DNA from: Siderastrea siderea
Lineage: Eukaryota; Cnidaria; Anthozoa; Scleractinia; Rhizangiidae
Direction: 5' to 3'
Length of the DNA stretch: 64,000 nt
Assembly: GCA_964030785.1 (NCBI GenBank)
Contig: OZ034978.1
Location: 18,204,453-18,268,452, forward strand
Part shown: positions 23,940-55,037 of the stretch, piece by piece
Numbering within the stretch: position 1 is the stretch's first letter
Layout: the number at the start of each line of letters is the position of its first letter
Made by a program: the position numbers and the translations under genes
Notes under the pieces: generated by a model
Told to the model about the DNA's origin: nothing
What the model saw: only the letters and a program-made list of their open reading frames with translations
Databases searched by the model: none

Positions 23940-25370
23940 AACACATCGCTCTCAGAAGAGTTGAAACCAAAATGTCCAGAGATTACATGTAGTCGAGAAG
24001 TGATGTATCAGGGTTACACCCAATCAGTTTCCTTTACATTGTCACTCATTGAGGTAACAGTGCTGTTCAGAGCAAACATGTTACTTTTGAATCAGGACGA
24101 AAAACCTAGGGTGGATTCTCTTGGTACTATTTGGAAGACAGAAACTTTTTTCCAATTGTGATTACAAGCACAGAAGAAAACAATTTCCACTTTTTTGGCA
24201 ATATTGTTACTATACTGACAAATACCATCAAGAATCAAGAATAAACAGAAATAGGAGGAAGCAAAAAGAATAAAAAACAGGAAACCCTTTTGAGAAAGGG
24301 TACTCAACATTTCATAGTATACAGGGTTTTCAACAAGAATCTGAGTAGGAGGCAAAACGTTAGGAGTAGGCGGAGAATGAAATACTTGCGCCAAAGGCGC
24401 AAGATTCTAGGGGAGTCCAGGGGTATTCTCCCCTGGAAAACTTCGAAAATTTGGGCCTCTTAGAATGCATTTCCTGCATTCTAGAGCAAGAATTATAGTA
24501 TTTGAACAGAACAGGAAACACAAATTGCCACTGAAATTACTCAGAATTCAGGCCACATTCTTTTGTTTTTCATGAACAAATCTTGGCCGATCCAGGGCCC
24601 GTTTTATTGTGGTGAATGTTTCTCATGTTAGTCGTAAATTATGAGGTAATTTCTCAATCAAACAGGTGGGGAGTCCATGTAGAATAGCCAGCGAGTTTCG
24701 CCGGCTGCCGGCCCTTATTGAAAACCCTGGTATAGTTTATTTGTAAACCGCCACCCAAGAACAATCCAACATCTTTAATTTTGAAATGAGCACAATGTCT
24801 TTCACAACATTTCAATTTAAGGCAGTTTGAGACTTAAATACCAAAACATTTGTCTCTTAAACTTCACAAAGTTATTCAGAATGCTGTACAACCAACCTAT
24901 CTACCTTAAAATTTTGGGAAAAGGATGGGGTGGGGGGGGGGGGGGGAGTTTTTAACACAGTTTTAAAAAATGCCATCATTGAAACAATGATCATAGCTTA
25001 GTTAAGGTATGACCAAGGAACAATCTACAAAGGAGGACTTTCTTTGGTGAAAAAAAAAAACACTTGTAAATTACACACAAGAATATTAGCTGTTTCTGCT
25101 CGTGAATATCCATGGCACTTTGCAGTGGTACACAATGTCCTCATAGAATCTTCACTATTTGTATGGAAATGCTCTGCAAAACTGAATGTCAAGACAGTAG
25201 CCTCCCATACAGTTGTTTTTGGGAAATCATATTATCCTCCTCCTCACAACTGCATGCTTGCCTTGTTTGTGGAGAGAAGGGTGACACAACTCCCCTAAAA
25301 GGACTGTTAAGAAGGTTAACTAGGCAGATGAGCAATTATCAGCACAGTTAGAAATGGGACACGAGGGAGG
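23940..25370. other. Convergent intergenic region between two ankyrin genes
   Basis: Apart from the CAGGG-ended element at 24322-24729 and a G homopolymer near 24931-24947, no exon or RNA gene is visible. Both neighbouring genes end here, so their 3' untranslated regions should lie in this stretch. Confidence 0.5.
24322..24729. mobile_element. CAGGG-ended MITE with 5-base target duplication GTATA
   Basis: The element starts CAGGGTTTTCAA at 24322 and ends with the exact reverse complement at 24718-24729. It is flanked by GTATA at 24317-24321 and 24730-24734. It has no coding capacity. Inside are CTAGGGGAGTCCAGGGG-type sequence and a GCGCCAAAGGCGC palindrome. It shares end type and size (408 bases) with the elements at 29201 and 40541. 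Confidence 0.75.
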
Positions 25371-28209
25371 TCATCTTGTGAGACTTGACTTGGATAACAG
25401 CTCAATGATCTCTTCCAGTCCTAAGTCTGTAGCTAGACTCATCGGTGTTACAGTCGCAGGGACTCCCATCTTGACATTTGTATCACATCCAGCTTCTAAC
25501 ATCACTGAAACCATTTCTGTATTGCCTGAGGGAAGAGATAAAATAATAAAAGTCACTTTCTTCACTGTGAGTAAAATGTATGCCTTGAATCCAGCGCTAA
25601 AGAAAAAACTATGAAAATACAGTTGAACCTTATGTAAGGGACCACCCAAAATGCTAGGAAAAGTTGTGGTGAAAGGGTTTGACTCTGACTTGTCTTCAAT
25701 ACTTGCTTTTTTTTTTGTCAACTCCTGACTGCAACTTCTCAATTTTTTACTAGGAAAAGTGTTGGCCTAAGAAGAGTAGGTTTCGGATGTAGTGATTCAA
25801 CCGAATAAAAGGGATTTATTTCTCATAGCCAACCTGCAGCCCATACTTTAGTGTTTTTCAGTTCCTAAAATGTTTAGTGGAAATGCAAAGTCTGCAAGCC
25901 AAACTTGAGTTTTCACAAGTCTTTGGCTAGTTGGCTACCGTTAATCTCAAGCAATGGAAGGGTATTGTTTTAACAAGTTACAGAATTTCAAAAATAAGGC
26001 ACTTACCACTCATTATTGCAAGGTGAAGTGGTGTTGCACCCTCACACTCAGGGTTCCAATCATTGACTTTTGCCCCTGCATTAATTAGCAGTTTAACCAT
26101 GCTGACATTTCCAGTATTTACTGCAGCATGAAGAGGAGTGTTGCCTGAAGGTGCTTTTTCATTTACATCAACTTTTGGCTCCAGCTAATGAGGAACATAA
26201 ATTTGAAAATGAACAAGAAGTTCACTGAACTCAGCCTCTGAAATTTTGATATGCACTTACAATAATTGGTAAAAAATACATTTTCTTAGATGATACCTGT
26301 GAAACAACATTTTAACAGGCACACTGGTAAACATGCAATGCCAGTATTTACCAATTTCTCAGTATTTACCAATGTCTAGTTCAGAGTTCGCATTAGCACA
26401 TAGCTGTGTCTACATAACCTACAAAAATCTTAAAGGATACATGCTTTTTTGTCACACTGTGTCCCAGGGATGCATAGAAATCTCTAAAGACTGGGTCCCG
26501 CATGACAGCTGCCTACACAACAGGGGTCCAATACAACAGCTGCCTACAATGCAGCTGCCTACAAACACCTTTCCAACTTTATTAGGATCCACACCTGCTT
26601 CACTGATCTGCCATTTTGTTCACTTGATAGAAATGCCTACACAGAAAATGTTATTCCACGTTCTTCCTTCAACATCAACATAAGGGCAGGAAAGGAAACC
26701 AACTGTACATCACCAGGAGACATTGCATCCTCCCAAAACACCATTTTGTTATTGAATTGACTCAGTTTAAAACTTGAATTAAGGTCTTGGACTTGCGACA
26801 TGAAAACGATTTTCTTGCCGTCTCACAAACTCTCGAATTTACCACTCACCACCCCTACAGAGGAGAACCCTGGGTTTAAAGGTGCAGAGAAGAATACCTT
26901 TAATTAACCTCATTCAGTAATTTCCTCAAAAAGTTGTATTTTGTGTTATGGCTCTGCCAAAGGCACTTCTAGAGTGATGTGTTCAAGTCGTGAAAAAGGC
27001 ACTTGTTGATCATGATTGTTCAATGATAACAAAGTTTATTATTCTTTGTCCCATAATGTGATGGGCTTGTCACTTAGAAACGCTGCTTTTTACCTTCAAG
27101 AGATGTCCAAGTACCCTCTCTTTGCCACTCAATACAGCTGCGAAAATTAGGCTTTTGCCACCACTGTCCTTTAGACTCTGATGTTGCAGAGTGTAGTTCC
27201 TTATTAGGTAATCTAATACATTGGGAAGGTCCCTCTGCACAGCTTGAAAGGCAAAGTCAGTTGCTATGGCAACAAGACTTTTGCTGACCACAGAACTGTC
27301 TGTTAATGCTGCATAGGTACTTCTCTGAAAAGCTTTCTTGAAAAACTCCAACACTCCATGGCATATACTCACAACTGCAAAAGCCCTTGTTGCTAAAATG
27401 AGTTGAACAAACTGTTTCATTGATGTTGAACATTGCACATCTGATAGCAGTGCACGATAGTTGTTTTTTCTTCCCGAACACAAGCAGAGCAGAATATTAA
27501 GGAAAAAATCCTTTGTTTCTGAGTTGTGAAATTTTTCTGGGTATTCCCAAAAGACTGCTCTTGCAAAAGCACTGATGTCTTCACGTGTAATGGATCCCCC
27601 TTGTAAACCAGCACCAAATGCAAAGTATAGTTCTTCCATAAAAATAGAGAATTCCATTTCTATCAGCTCTCTTCGTTGGGATCTGGGCATTTCTGAAAGC
27701 CAGAAGTGTGCAAATTGGACAAAATTGTCATTATAATGCAGCCAAGATGTCAGCTGTTTTACTGAATCATTTGCCTTTGTAAGCCAGTCTCCTACCACAG
27801 TTGAGTCAATGTAAAGCAGAATGTTGTCAAAATTACGCCTGGATGGTTTAACGTCTTTCTGACGAGCTGAAATCACTCGGTCTCCATCTAGAGCCACTGG
27901 GGAGTTTCGCCCAGACGAAGATGGGCTGTTATTCGTCGAAGGGCTGTTTGAAGCACCTATCGGCGGCAATGGCGACCCTCTTCCCGAAGATTCAGAACTC
28001 AAAGGCGGACTAACAGGTTTCTCTTTCGAGCTTAAAGGTGCCAAATCCTTGTTCTTTCGCTTAGGAAGAGAAGGTTGGGAGACTTCCAATGGCATACCAC
28101 CAAAATCTTGCGCTGATTCATAGCACAAGTCGTCTACTTCATCTTCATCACGATATGACAATCGAGATACATTGATAAGCTCTCGTAGATCTCTCACACT
28201 GCGACTCAT
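25371..28209 (-). CDS. Protein with unrecognised N-terminal region and C-terminal ankyrin repeats (482 residues)
   Basis: Three exons join in frame: 27094-28209, 26007-26184 and 25371-25525 (stop at 25371-25373). I do not recognise the family. Residues 1-110 are polar and low-complexity, rich in Ser and Pro (SSESSGRGSPLPPIG). Residues about 125-330 form a globular, helix-rich region (NILLYIDSTVVGDWLTKAND, TSWLHYNDNFVQFAHFWLSE, FMEELYFAFGAGLQGGSITR) with many aromatic residues. From about residue 340 there are ankyrin repeats: GGKSLIFAAVLSGKERVLG, then SGNTPLHAAVNTGNVSMVKL, then GATPLHLAIMSGNTEMVSVM, then a last degenerate one ending LSKSSLTR. The start is the ATG at 28209, preferred over the in-frame GTG at 28224. 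It is probably cytosolic: no signal peptide or transmembrane segment is seen. It is divergently paired with RPS20. Confidence 0.88.
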
Positions 28210-28476
28210 GGCCCATGAAATCACAGCAACAACTTGACAACTGTCAATACCAACAACAATCCCACGACAACTTTACAACAAACGAACAACAAACAACTTT
28301 TCCGCCATTTTGATTTTCGAGGCTCCGAGAGGCTTGTGGGGAATACCCAGGATACTCTTCGCTTCGCCTGTTATAAAAGCAAACCACGTGCTTCGTTCTC
28401 CCTCTCTCCGCCATTTTGTCTTTTCAAGTGTTTGGCTCACCGCTGTTCGTCTTGAATAAGTCGGCCAAGTTTCAGT
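28210..28476. promoter_or_regulatory. Bidirectional promoter between the ankyrin gene and RPS20
   Basis: The 267 bases between the two start codons include a TATAAAAG at 28372-28379, a CACGTG E-box at 28385-28390, and a pyrimidine run (TTCTCCCTCTCTCC) at about 28396-28409. The TATA-like box lies about 25 bases upstream of that run, which fits a 5'-TOP transcription start for RPS20. The assignment to RPS20 is inferred from orientation and spacing; the minus-strand promoter has no obvious core motif. Confidence 0.6.
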
Positions 28477-31400
28477 ATGGTGGGTTCAGATCGTTAATGA
28501 AATATGAGTTACTGGTTAATGTCCTAAAAAATTGTCTTTTTATCGACGGAAATCGTTTTATCAGTAAATTGTTCCAAAAAAGACTGAAGTGTTACCAAGC
28601 AGTAATTTCCTTAAACTTTCAGCTTATGTTTTGAGTCTGTTTCGGTACAGATACTAATTTTTGTCGGTCAAATGTATGTCTCAGAAATCCATTTGCAGCT
28701 CACTCCATGGAGAGGTCAGGGCAAAGATTAAATTATTTTTTTTTATGACTATATTTGCATGTAATTTTTGGGCTCCCAAAATACCTTCCAGAACTGGGCT
28801 TCCACCAAATCTCTTGAAAAGGTGTCCCCTTGGTTCTGTTGTCTGATAGTGCATTTACTTTTTGCCACTATTTGGCTCGGCAAGTCTTTCTGTCACATTA
28901 ATACAAATGCCACATTGTCAACCATTTGTGGCCATTTGGTATTGTATTACATTTCTGTGGGCCATAACTGGCCAATATTTATGAAAACACTGTGAGAGAC
29001 AGAGTTGTCAAGCATCATGTTCGCATTTGCCACTCATCCTCTCAATTTTTGGATTTGATTGGTCAGTTGAAACTAAAGCTATCAAAAAGTTGTCCAAAAA
29101 CTGTCAAAAACTAATAAACTTATGCAAGTGGCAATGGTATGGCTTGTCACACTTTAACAGGGTTCAATAATTTGTATATAGAGTTTGTTTTAACATTAAT
29201 CAGGGTCTGGAAGGGTATTCTCGGGATTCGGGATTTGGCCAAAATACGGTGCGGGATTCGGGAAAACGCAAAATATCTTGACGGGATTCGGGATTTGACT
29301 GCTACCAGGGAAGCGGGATTCGCCAAAATTTGGGCACGGGATGCGAGATTTTTTGCTTGTCTGTCGGGAATTCGGGAAATCGCCACGACCTAAGTAAACG
29401 TTGTAGCGACAAAAGCGAATCAACCAGGTGAGCGCAAAATATCAGTTGAAAGGGCCAATCTACATCTTAAATTTATTAGCTTTTGCAGTAATTAGTCTTT
29501 TTTTAAATGTATTTTTGGGAAAGAAAAAGCGGGATTCGGGAAAGCGATGAAAAAAGTGCGGGATGCAGGATTCTCGTGAAAAAGGAGCGGGAATGCGGGA
29601 TCAGGATCCCCCCTTCCAGACCCTGATTAATTTTCACCCTAGTAATGACTTCTGCCCAAGTTTTAGAAACATGCACTTTTATCAGCAACAGTCCTATGGG
29701 TTGGCAATCTCTAAGTTGGCCTGTATGGAGTTCTACAGTTTTTTTGAGGGGGGGAGGGGGGAGATAGTCACCCTTAATGATAGGTGTAGTGTTTTTCCCC
29801 ACTTGTTTAGGCTCACTACAAGGAAAAAGGTGCAGTTCCAGAGGAAGAGGCTCAGATCCACAGGATTAGAATCACTCTAACCAGCCGCAATGTCAAAAGC
29901 TTGGAAAAGGGTAAGCTTCAGTGTATGCCATAGTTATGACTGCTTACTACTTCCTACAAGGGCTTCACAATGCAAACACTGAAATTCAAGGGTCATCCAT
30001 CAGTTGCGTTTTTTAGTGCGAGTATTCTCAGTGGAAGTCTTGGAAAACAAAGAAGTTAAAAGTTAAACAGGGCCAAAAGGTCCTGTTTGTGTATTTTGAT
30101 TGGGGTCTTGTGCCTCTTTGGGGACGATGAGGCTGAGTGAGTGCGTGCTTTGATTGGTGAACTATAATCCATATTCTAGATTTCTGCTTTTCACAGATAA
30201 TGGTTGACAGCATTTGGAAATGTTACCAATACTTGGGTTTTGATTTTCTGTTTGTCTACCAATATCATACAGTTGAGCCTAGTTATCTTGAATTCCCTGC
30301 TTCTTGAACTGCAAATGTTCGTGGATGTTGTTCTCCAGTGATTAACTACTCTAACTTTGATTATCTTGAACAATTTCTTTTGTTTCCCTTGTGTGCTTGA
30401 AATAGGGTTTTACTATACCGTCGTTTTCATCTAAGTGTGGACACGTGACGGAAAAACATGTTCTAACTGGGTGCAAACAAGACATGTTTGACCGCCAAAC
30501 ATGACATGTTTGGCTGCCAAACTTTGAAGTTTGAAGGCTGTTAGAGCAGGTTTCGCTATAATGGCAGGTGTCCAGAAAACGAAGAAGACCTAGAAAACGC
30601 AGATTTTAGATGTTTTTCTTCGAGATTCGGGAATATTAACGGGTACATGAGAAAACATGTTGACTTTGTCGAATATTTATGCAAATTTTGGCATTGAAAC
30701 CCGATCACGCACGTAGGAATGCAAGTTTAACGGCTGTCAAACTTCAAATGTTTGGCGCCCAAACATGCCACGTTTGATATCCAATTAAAACATGTTTTTT
30801 CTTCACGTGTCCACGCTTAGATGAAAACGACGGTAATTGTTTGTTTGTTTCAGAGCAAAACTAAGCAAAACATTTTCTATGCAAGATTACAGAATACAGT
30901 TTGTCAAAAGTTCTTAAAGTCACTAATGAACCTAAAACTAGGATTGAGTCACTCATCATGTATCCAACACTTTGTTGTTCCATTGATTAGTGTGCGCTGA
31001 TCTGATCCGTGGAGCTAAAGACAAGAAACTGAAGGTCAAGGGACCTGTACGAATGCCAACTAAGTACCTGAAGATCACCACCCGTAAAACACCTTGTGGT
31101 GAAGGGTCCAAAACATGGGACAGGTATGAGATGAGGATCCACAAGAGGCTGATTGATCTGCACAGTCCTTCAGAGATTGTCAAGCAAATTGTATCCTTTG
31201 AATTCTGTTGTTCTTTCTATTGTTAGAAAATTAACAAGTTTTCCACTTGGCCAAAATGAAAAGCAAAAATGTACTCAAGCCTTATGGTTCACTAGTTTGT
31301 TGTTTATTTATGATTTCTGTGGCATGAAGCAGCTAGGAGTATTGCTACTCCTGCCTCAACATTTATACACTGTGGTGGATTGTAAGAGGTTCTGTCAGTT

Positions 31401-31656
31401 TAAGTGTTCTATTTAAGGTATAGTTCTTATGAATGTCTCTGTGATGATACTAATCCAAACATTATGATACCTGTTGTATGATTATATTCTATCATGCACT
31501 ACCATCTGAGAGACTTGTGTGGGGTCATAGTTTGATATCAAAGAAATAGGTAGAATGTAAGTAGACTTCTATTGTTTTCCCTAACCCACATTTTCTCAGA
31601 CATCCATCAGTATTGAGCCTGGAGTTGAGGTTGAAGTGACCATTGCTGATGTTTAA
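28477..31656 (+). CDS. RPS20: 40S ribosomal protein S20 (uS10)
   Basis: This is a small-subunit ribosomal protein that binds the 18S rRNA head domain. Exons are 28477-28479 (the ATG alone), 29811-29910, 30991-31190 and 31600-31656, giving 119 residues, the usual eukaryotic length. The protein reads [20 protein letters not shown], then [94 protein letters not shown] and TIADV. A first exon of 5' untranslated sequence plus ATG is common in ribosomal protein genes. The start at 28477 was chosen because it is followed at once by GTGGGT and needs only GCTCACTAC from exon 2 to give MAHY. Introns 1 and 2 carry MITEs and intron 3 carries a C/D snoRNA candidate. Confidence 0.96.
29201..29625. mobile_element. 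CAGGG-ended MITE with 6-base target duplication ATTAAT, rich in CGGGATTCGGG repeats
   Basis: The 15-base ends CAGGGTCTGGAAGGG (29201-29215) and their exact inverse (29611-29625) are flanked by ATTAAT at 29195-29200 and 29626-29631. The interior repeats variants of CGGGATTCGGGA at its start (29222-29375) and near its end (29530-29600). It has no coding capacity. It lies inside RPS20 intron 1. Confidence 0.78.
30416..30835. mobile_element. MITE with ~33-base terminal inverted repeats
   Basis: The ends TACCGTCGTTTTCATCTAAG (30416-30435, continuing to 30448) and the inverse at 30803-30835 match over about 33 bases with one mismatch. The interior holds several inverted AAACATG/CATGTTT blocks (for example 30462-30515 and 30735-30796), so the whole element can fold back. 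It is in RPS20 intron 2. Confidence 0.75.
31435..31514 (+). ncRNA. Candidate C/D box snoRNA in RPS20 intron 3
   Basis: A perfect C box GTGATGA at 31441-31447 and D box CTGA at 31506-31509 are closed by a short stem (TCTC at 31436-31439 with GAGA at 31510-31513). A C'-like TATGATT lies between them. The bases before the D box (ACTACCAT) are complementary to the conserved GATGGTAGT segment of 18S rRNA as I remember it. In vertebrates RPS20 hosts the C/D snoRNA SNORD54, though this sequence does not look like SNORD54. A diverged copy lies in SERCA intron 1 at 34608-34689. Confidence 0.62.
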
Positions 31657-31682
31657 ATGGTGCAAGAAAGAAAACAACAACC

Positions 31683-31688
31683 AATAAA
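31683..31688 (+). terminator. RPS20 polyadenylation signal
   Basis: AATAAA lies 27 bases after the RPS20 stop codon, a typical short 3' untranslated region for a ribosomal protein gene. Confidence 0.7.
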
Positions 31689-31920
31689 ATGTTCAGAAAA
31701 ACTGAAAGCTTACTGTTGTGTTTACTTTAAAACATATAATTCAGGGTGTATTCCGGAGTGTGGCACGGCAGGATTACCGGTACTGCAATTAAAAAATACA
31801 TGGCACATAAAATTGAATTCAAAGGTTCAATACAAAAGGGGCATGCATAACAATTTTTGCACAAAAAAAGTTAAAGATAAAAACACTCGAAACTGGTCCA
31901 GGTTTTGTGTGCACTGCAGT

Positions 31921-32111
31921 TAAGGCCCAGTAATACGGGCAACATTTTTGTGCAACTTGTCGCGCAACAATGTTGCGTTGCAAGTTGAGATTGTTTGTTG
32001 CGCGTATTACCGCCTTCGCGTGCAACAAATTTTCAAACAATCTCAACTTGCAACGCAACATTGTTGCACGACAAGTTGCCCGAAAATGTTGCCCGTATTA
32101 CTGGGCCTTTA
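31921..32111. mobile_element. Near-perfect foldback MITE (~190 bases)
   Basis: The left half begins AAGGCCCAGTAATACGGGCA and the right half ends with its inverse. The arms, rich in GCAACA/TGTTGC, pair over almost the whole length to about 31990 and from 32030, leaving a short centre near GCGTATTACCGCC. It is bounded by TA on both sides. Confidence 0.75.
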
Positions 32112-34100
32112 GTGTGTGCTAAAACATTGTCCGCATGATTGTATTTTTTGCTGGAAGTCTAACATCATAAACATTTCAATGTGGCAAACGGGCAGTATGA
32201 AGACTATAGCCATTGCTACAACAAGATTGTTGTTGCTTTTGCCTTCAAGTGGAAAAAGTAAAAACAACCCCTAGTCAAAAACACAAACCCTGCACTACAT
32301 GCTAAAACTGGGAAGTTTGAAGTGTTTTTTGTAGTCACAAAATTGGGATTTATAGTCCTTTAACGTTTAACCTTTTAATTTGTGTTGGGGTTTCAAATGT
32401 GGGGCAAAAATTTGTTCAAAGAAGCCTACTATTAGATGAACCTGATCATTTGCCAATCGTTTTGTAGTTACGTCATTACCAACCAGATTTAATTAACTAT
32501 AGGAGTAATTTGTAGAAAGTTTGATATCTCAAAACTCAATTTACTGTAAACCTAGACTTGTTCACAAGTCGAGCTCTTTTTTCGCAAGTGCGATTTCAGA
32601 AGCGCAAAAAAAAAACTGAGCACAGAGCACGAGTGAGCGGGAGCTCACCACCGAACCAGAAATGAGAAGCGAAGGACTTTTGAGCAAGTCTACCGTTAAC
32701 CTTACTGGTGTTCTGTTTAGGTCCAAACATCATGGCCTCTTTTTCAATTTTGTCAAAACAGGGCTTCTGTAATCTGCAAAGTGGGCCTGCAGGCAATTTC
32801 TAGAATTACCCTGATAATTCTTTGTATTTGCAGCCGTGTGGACCTCTGTCCATGATTAAGAAGTCTTGTTGTAACTTGAATCCTTATGAAACAATGAAAA
32901 TGCTCTAAAGCCATAATTATATTACTACTTTCTCTACAAAGCGGACTTCAAAAGTACATCTTTTCTGTCATTTTGCTCAAGAGTGGCACTTGGGAGATCA
33001 AGGGGCTATACTGAAGAGAAAAGGGTGGGGCTATCAGCTGAACCACATCTTGAGGAAAGAATGGCACTTTGCTTGAAGGACAATGCAATGTTCCCAAAGC
33101 CAGTTCAACTCTATCCGTTTCTAAGGTGTGAGATAGTAAGAAAAGTGAACAAGAAAACCAGCACGAAAAACTCTTATCTGTTACCCTGGAACAGACATTG
33201 TTAAAATTAGAGCAAAGCGAAAATCTGCCAGTTGGGAAGCCCCATCCAGTTCCGTGGTCTTTTCTTCCCACGTTAGTTGAAACTGTGATCATAACAATAG
33301 TTGGCATTTTTACATACACTTTTTTCACACTATTTATTGGAGAACAAGAGACTTGCATCGAAAGGGTACACAGTAACTGACAATTCATTTTCTAGGGTTA
33401 GCCAGCAGCCACTACTTGGTAACTGTACTTAATGTTCCTAGACTGAGCCAGCAGCCACATCAGAACACAAAATGTTTCTGCAACACTCTTGTCTACTTTA
33501 TGCTGGACTTAAAAGAAATTTTGTTTACACAAACAAATTCTAATTATATCTGAGAAAAAATTTTTGGAACAGGTGACAAACTGAAAAACACTTGTTTTTG
33601 TCATGGGCTTTTGATTCCTGGCTGTGTGTATCCTTTGAAATTATCGCGTACCGGTGATCACTTGCTTAACAGTCATTGGCTTATTCAAATGTTAAACTAG
33701 TTGTAACATAAAAGTCAACACAGCGGGCGCTCTCACAAATTTTCAAAATTAAAATACATTTTAAGTTTTAAATTATTGAGAAAGTTTTTGCTTTTCACCT
33801 GTCATATTTTTGGGGCGTTTACTGTCAGTTGACATATTTAAGTTATGTTTTAGTCAGGATTTGCCACTATTTTTTTCGCTTGAAGAGTATAAAGGACAAA
33901 CGACTATATTCTCAACTGACTTCATCGGAAAATGTAAAGGAAATGGCTTCATGAGGAACTTTACCGGAAGTGCGACATTTGTGTCTCGAGTCCCATTATT
34001 TCGGCATAATTTAGCAAAACAGAATAACTGCTGCAAATTTAGAATGGTGTTTTTACAAGCACGACTCCTCTTTAATTGTTAGAGCTTATCGATGAGAAAA
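32112..34100. other. Intergenic DNA between RPS20 and SERCA
   Basis: I see no exon chain, RNA gene or clear repeat on either strand. A GCCAGCAGCCAC motif occurs twice (about 33401 and 33449). Open frames here lack coding character. Confidence 0.5.
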
Positions 34101-34149
34101 TGCTAGAAGTTTTTGTAGCTTCCATTTTCCCTCGTCAGCATGATCATGA

Positions 34150-34445
34150 ACAGAGACCGGAAGTGGAAAGTTAGCTCAATCTTCTTTGTAGGGTGCGTCA
34201 CGTGACTAAGTTTTGACCAATAAGCGTGAGCCGCGTCCAGGCCGCGTGGACACACATGTGAATGAAGAGTCGGAAAAAGCTGCGGTGAGCTCAACTCGGC
34301 GGTTTGGTTTGAAGAGCAGTTGTATTTACTCTAGAATGTGTCAAGATTGAAACCAAAACGTAGGAAGGATTGTTGGGAGCTTTACTTTTACCTGGAACGC
34401 TAAAAAAGTTATATATTTGAGACATTTTCCGCTGTTGATACCAAC
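34150..34445 (+). promoter_or_regulatory. Presumed SERCA promoter and 5' untranslated region
   Basis: Upstream of the SERCA ATG are an ETS-type site CCGGAAGTG (34158-34166) and a palindromic E-box GTCACGTGAC (34197-34206). There is no TATA box near them. The function is inferred from position; the transcription start is not determinable. Confidence 0.4.
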
Positions 34446-54271
<19,826 letters not shown>

Positions 54272-55031
54272 TATCACTGACAGCATGCCGGTCGTGCTCG
54301 CTCTGGAGTGTGTACCTTATCCTGGGTCGTGACTCTGTGGAACGCTGAATCTCCTCAAGGCTTTCCTTTGAGATTCAATTGCAGTTCAGTGGACAAGTAC
54401 CTTTTTCAGCTATAAACCTATCTCCAAGTATCGATGGGCCTGCAGTTTCGGTAAAATTGGTTGCTAGGAGATAGCGTGACGGGTCGTGATGACGACAAGC
54501 CTAGGATGACATGTCAACTTCCATTGCTTGTTCTTGTGTACGATTTGAGTTGGTGCATAGAAATGTAAAGACTTCGGGAAGAAATTAAAAGATGATTACA
54601 AAGATTTTTCGAGCTGGAAACGACGAAGATATAACCTGAAAACGGTACTTGTTCTCCTGGTCAATTGGACGTTGACAAAAAACATTACAAGTCATGTACT
54701 GCATATAATATATTTTAAGAGATTGGCGTTTGGAACATGGCCTCAGGGTCTTTAATTTATCTATTTAAGTCCGACTTTTTGTGGATGTTGAAAAAAGTAA
54801 ACTTAGTAGCTAGGTAGTACCTATCTTGTGCCGATTAGTCTAAAACTTTAATCGTCAGTTGAGTTCTGAGTATTGAAGTAGAACGGTTTTAACAATTTTT
54901 GGATGATTTTGTGTGGGGTGGGGTTAGGGGGCGTTAAATTAACCATTTCTAATTCAAAATATCCTTAAGAAGTTTTAGTTGATCCGCGCAATCTAGGGAC
55001 CGTTTTCGCGTTTATTACTTTTTTCTTTTGT

Positions 55032-55037
55032 AATAAA
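55032..55037 (+). terminator. Possible SERCA polyadenylation signal
   Basis: AATAAA lies about 760 bases after the main SERCA stop codon; it fits a long 3' untranslated region but is not decisive. Confidence 0.3.

Noticed and set aside
28207..28224. An upstream start for the ankyrin gene at 28224
   Set aside because: The codon is GTG, not ATG. The first usable ATG is at 28209.
29139..29423. Overlapping open frames of 75-85 codons on both strands
   Set aside because: They translate the CGGGATTCGGG repeat of a MITE; the residue pattern SRIP/NPR simply reflects the repeat.
32948..33388. A 146-codon open frame on the minus strand upstream of SERCA
   Set aside because: It shows no domain or codon bias, is countered by long frames on the other strand, and has no splice-supported extension.
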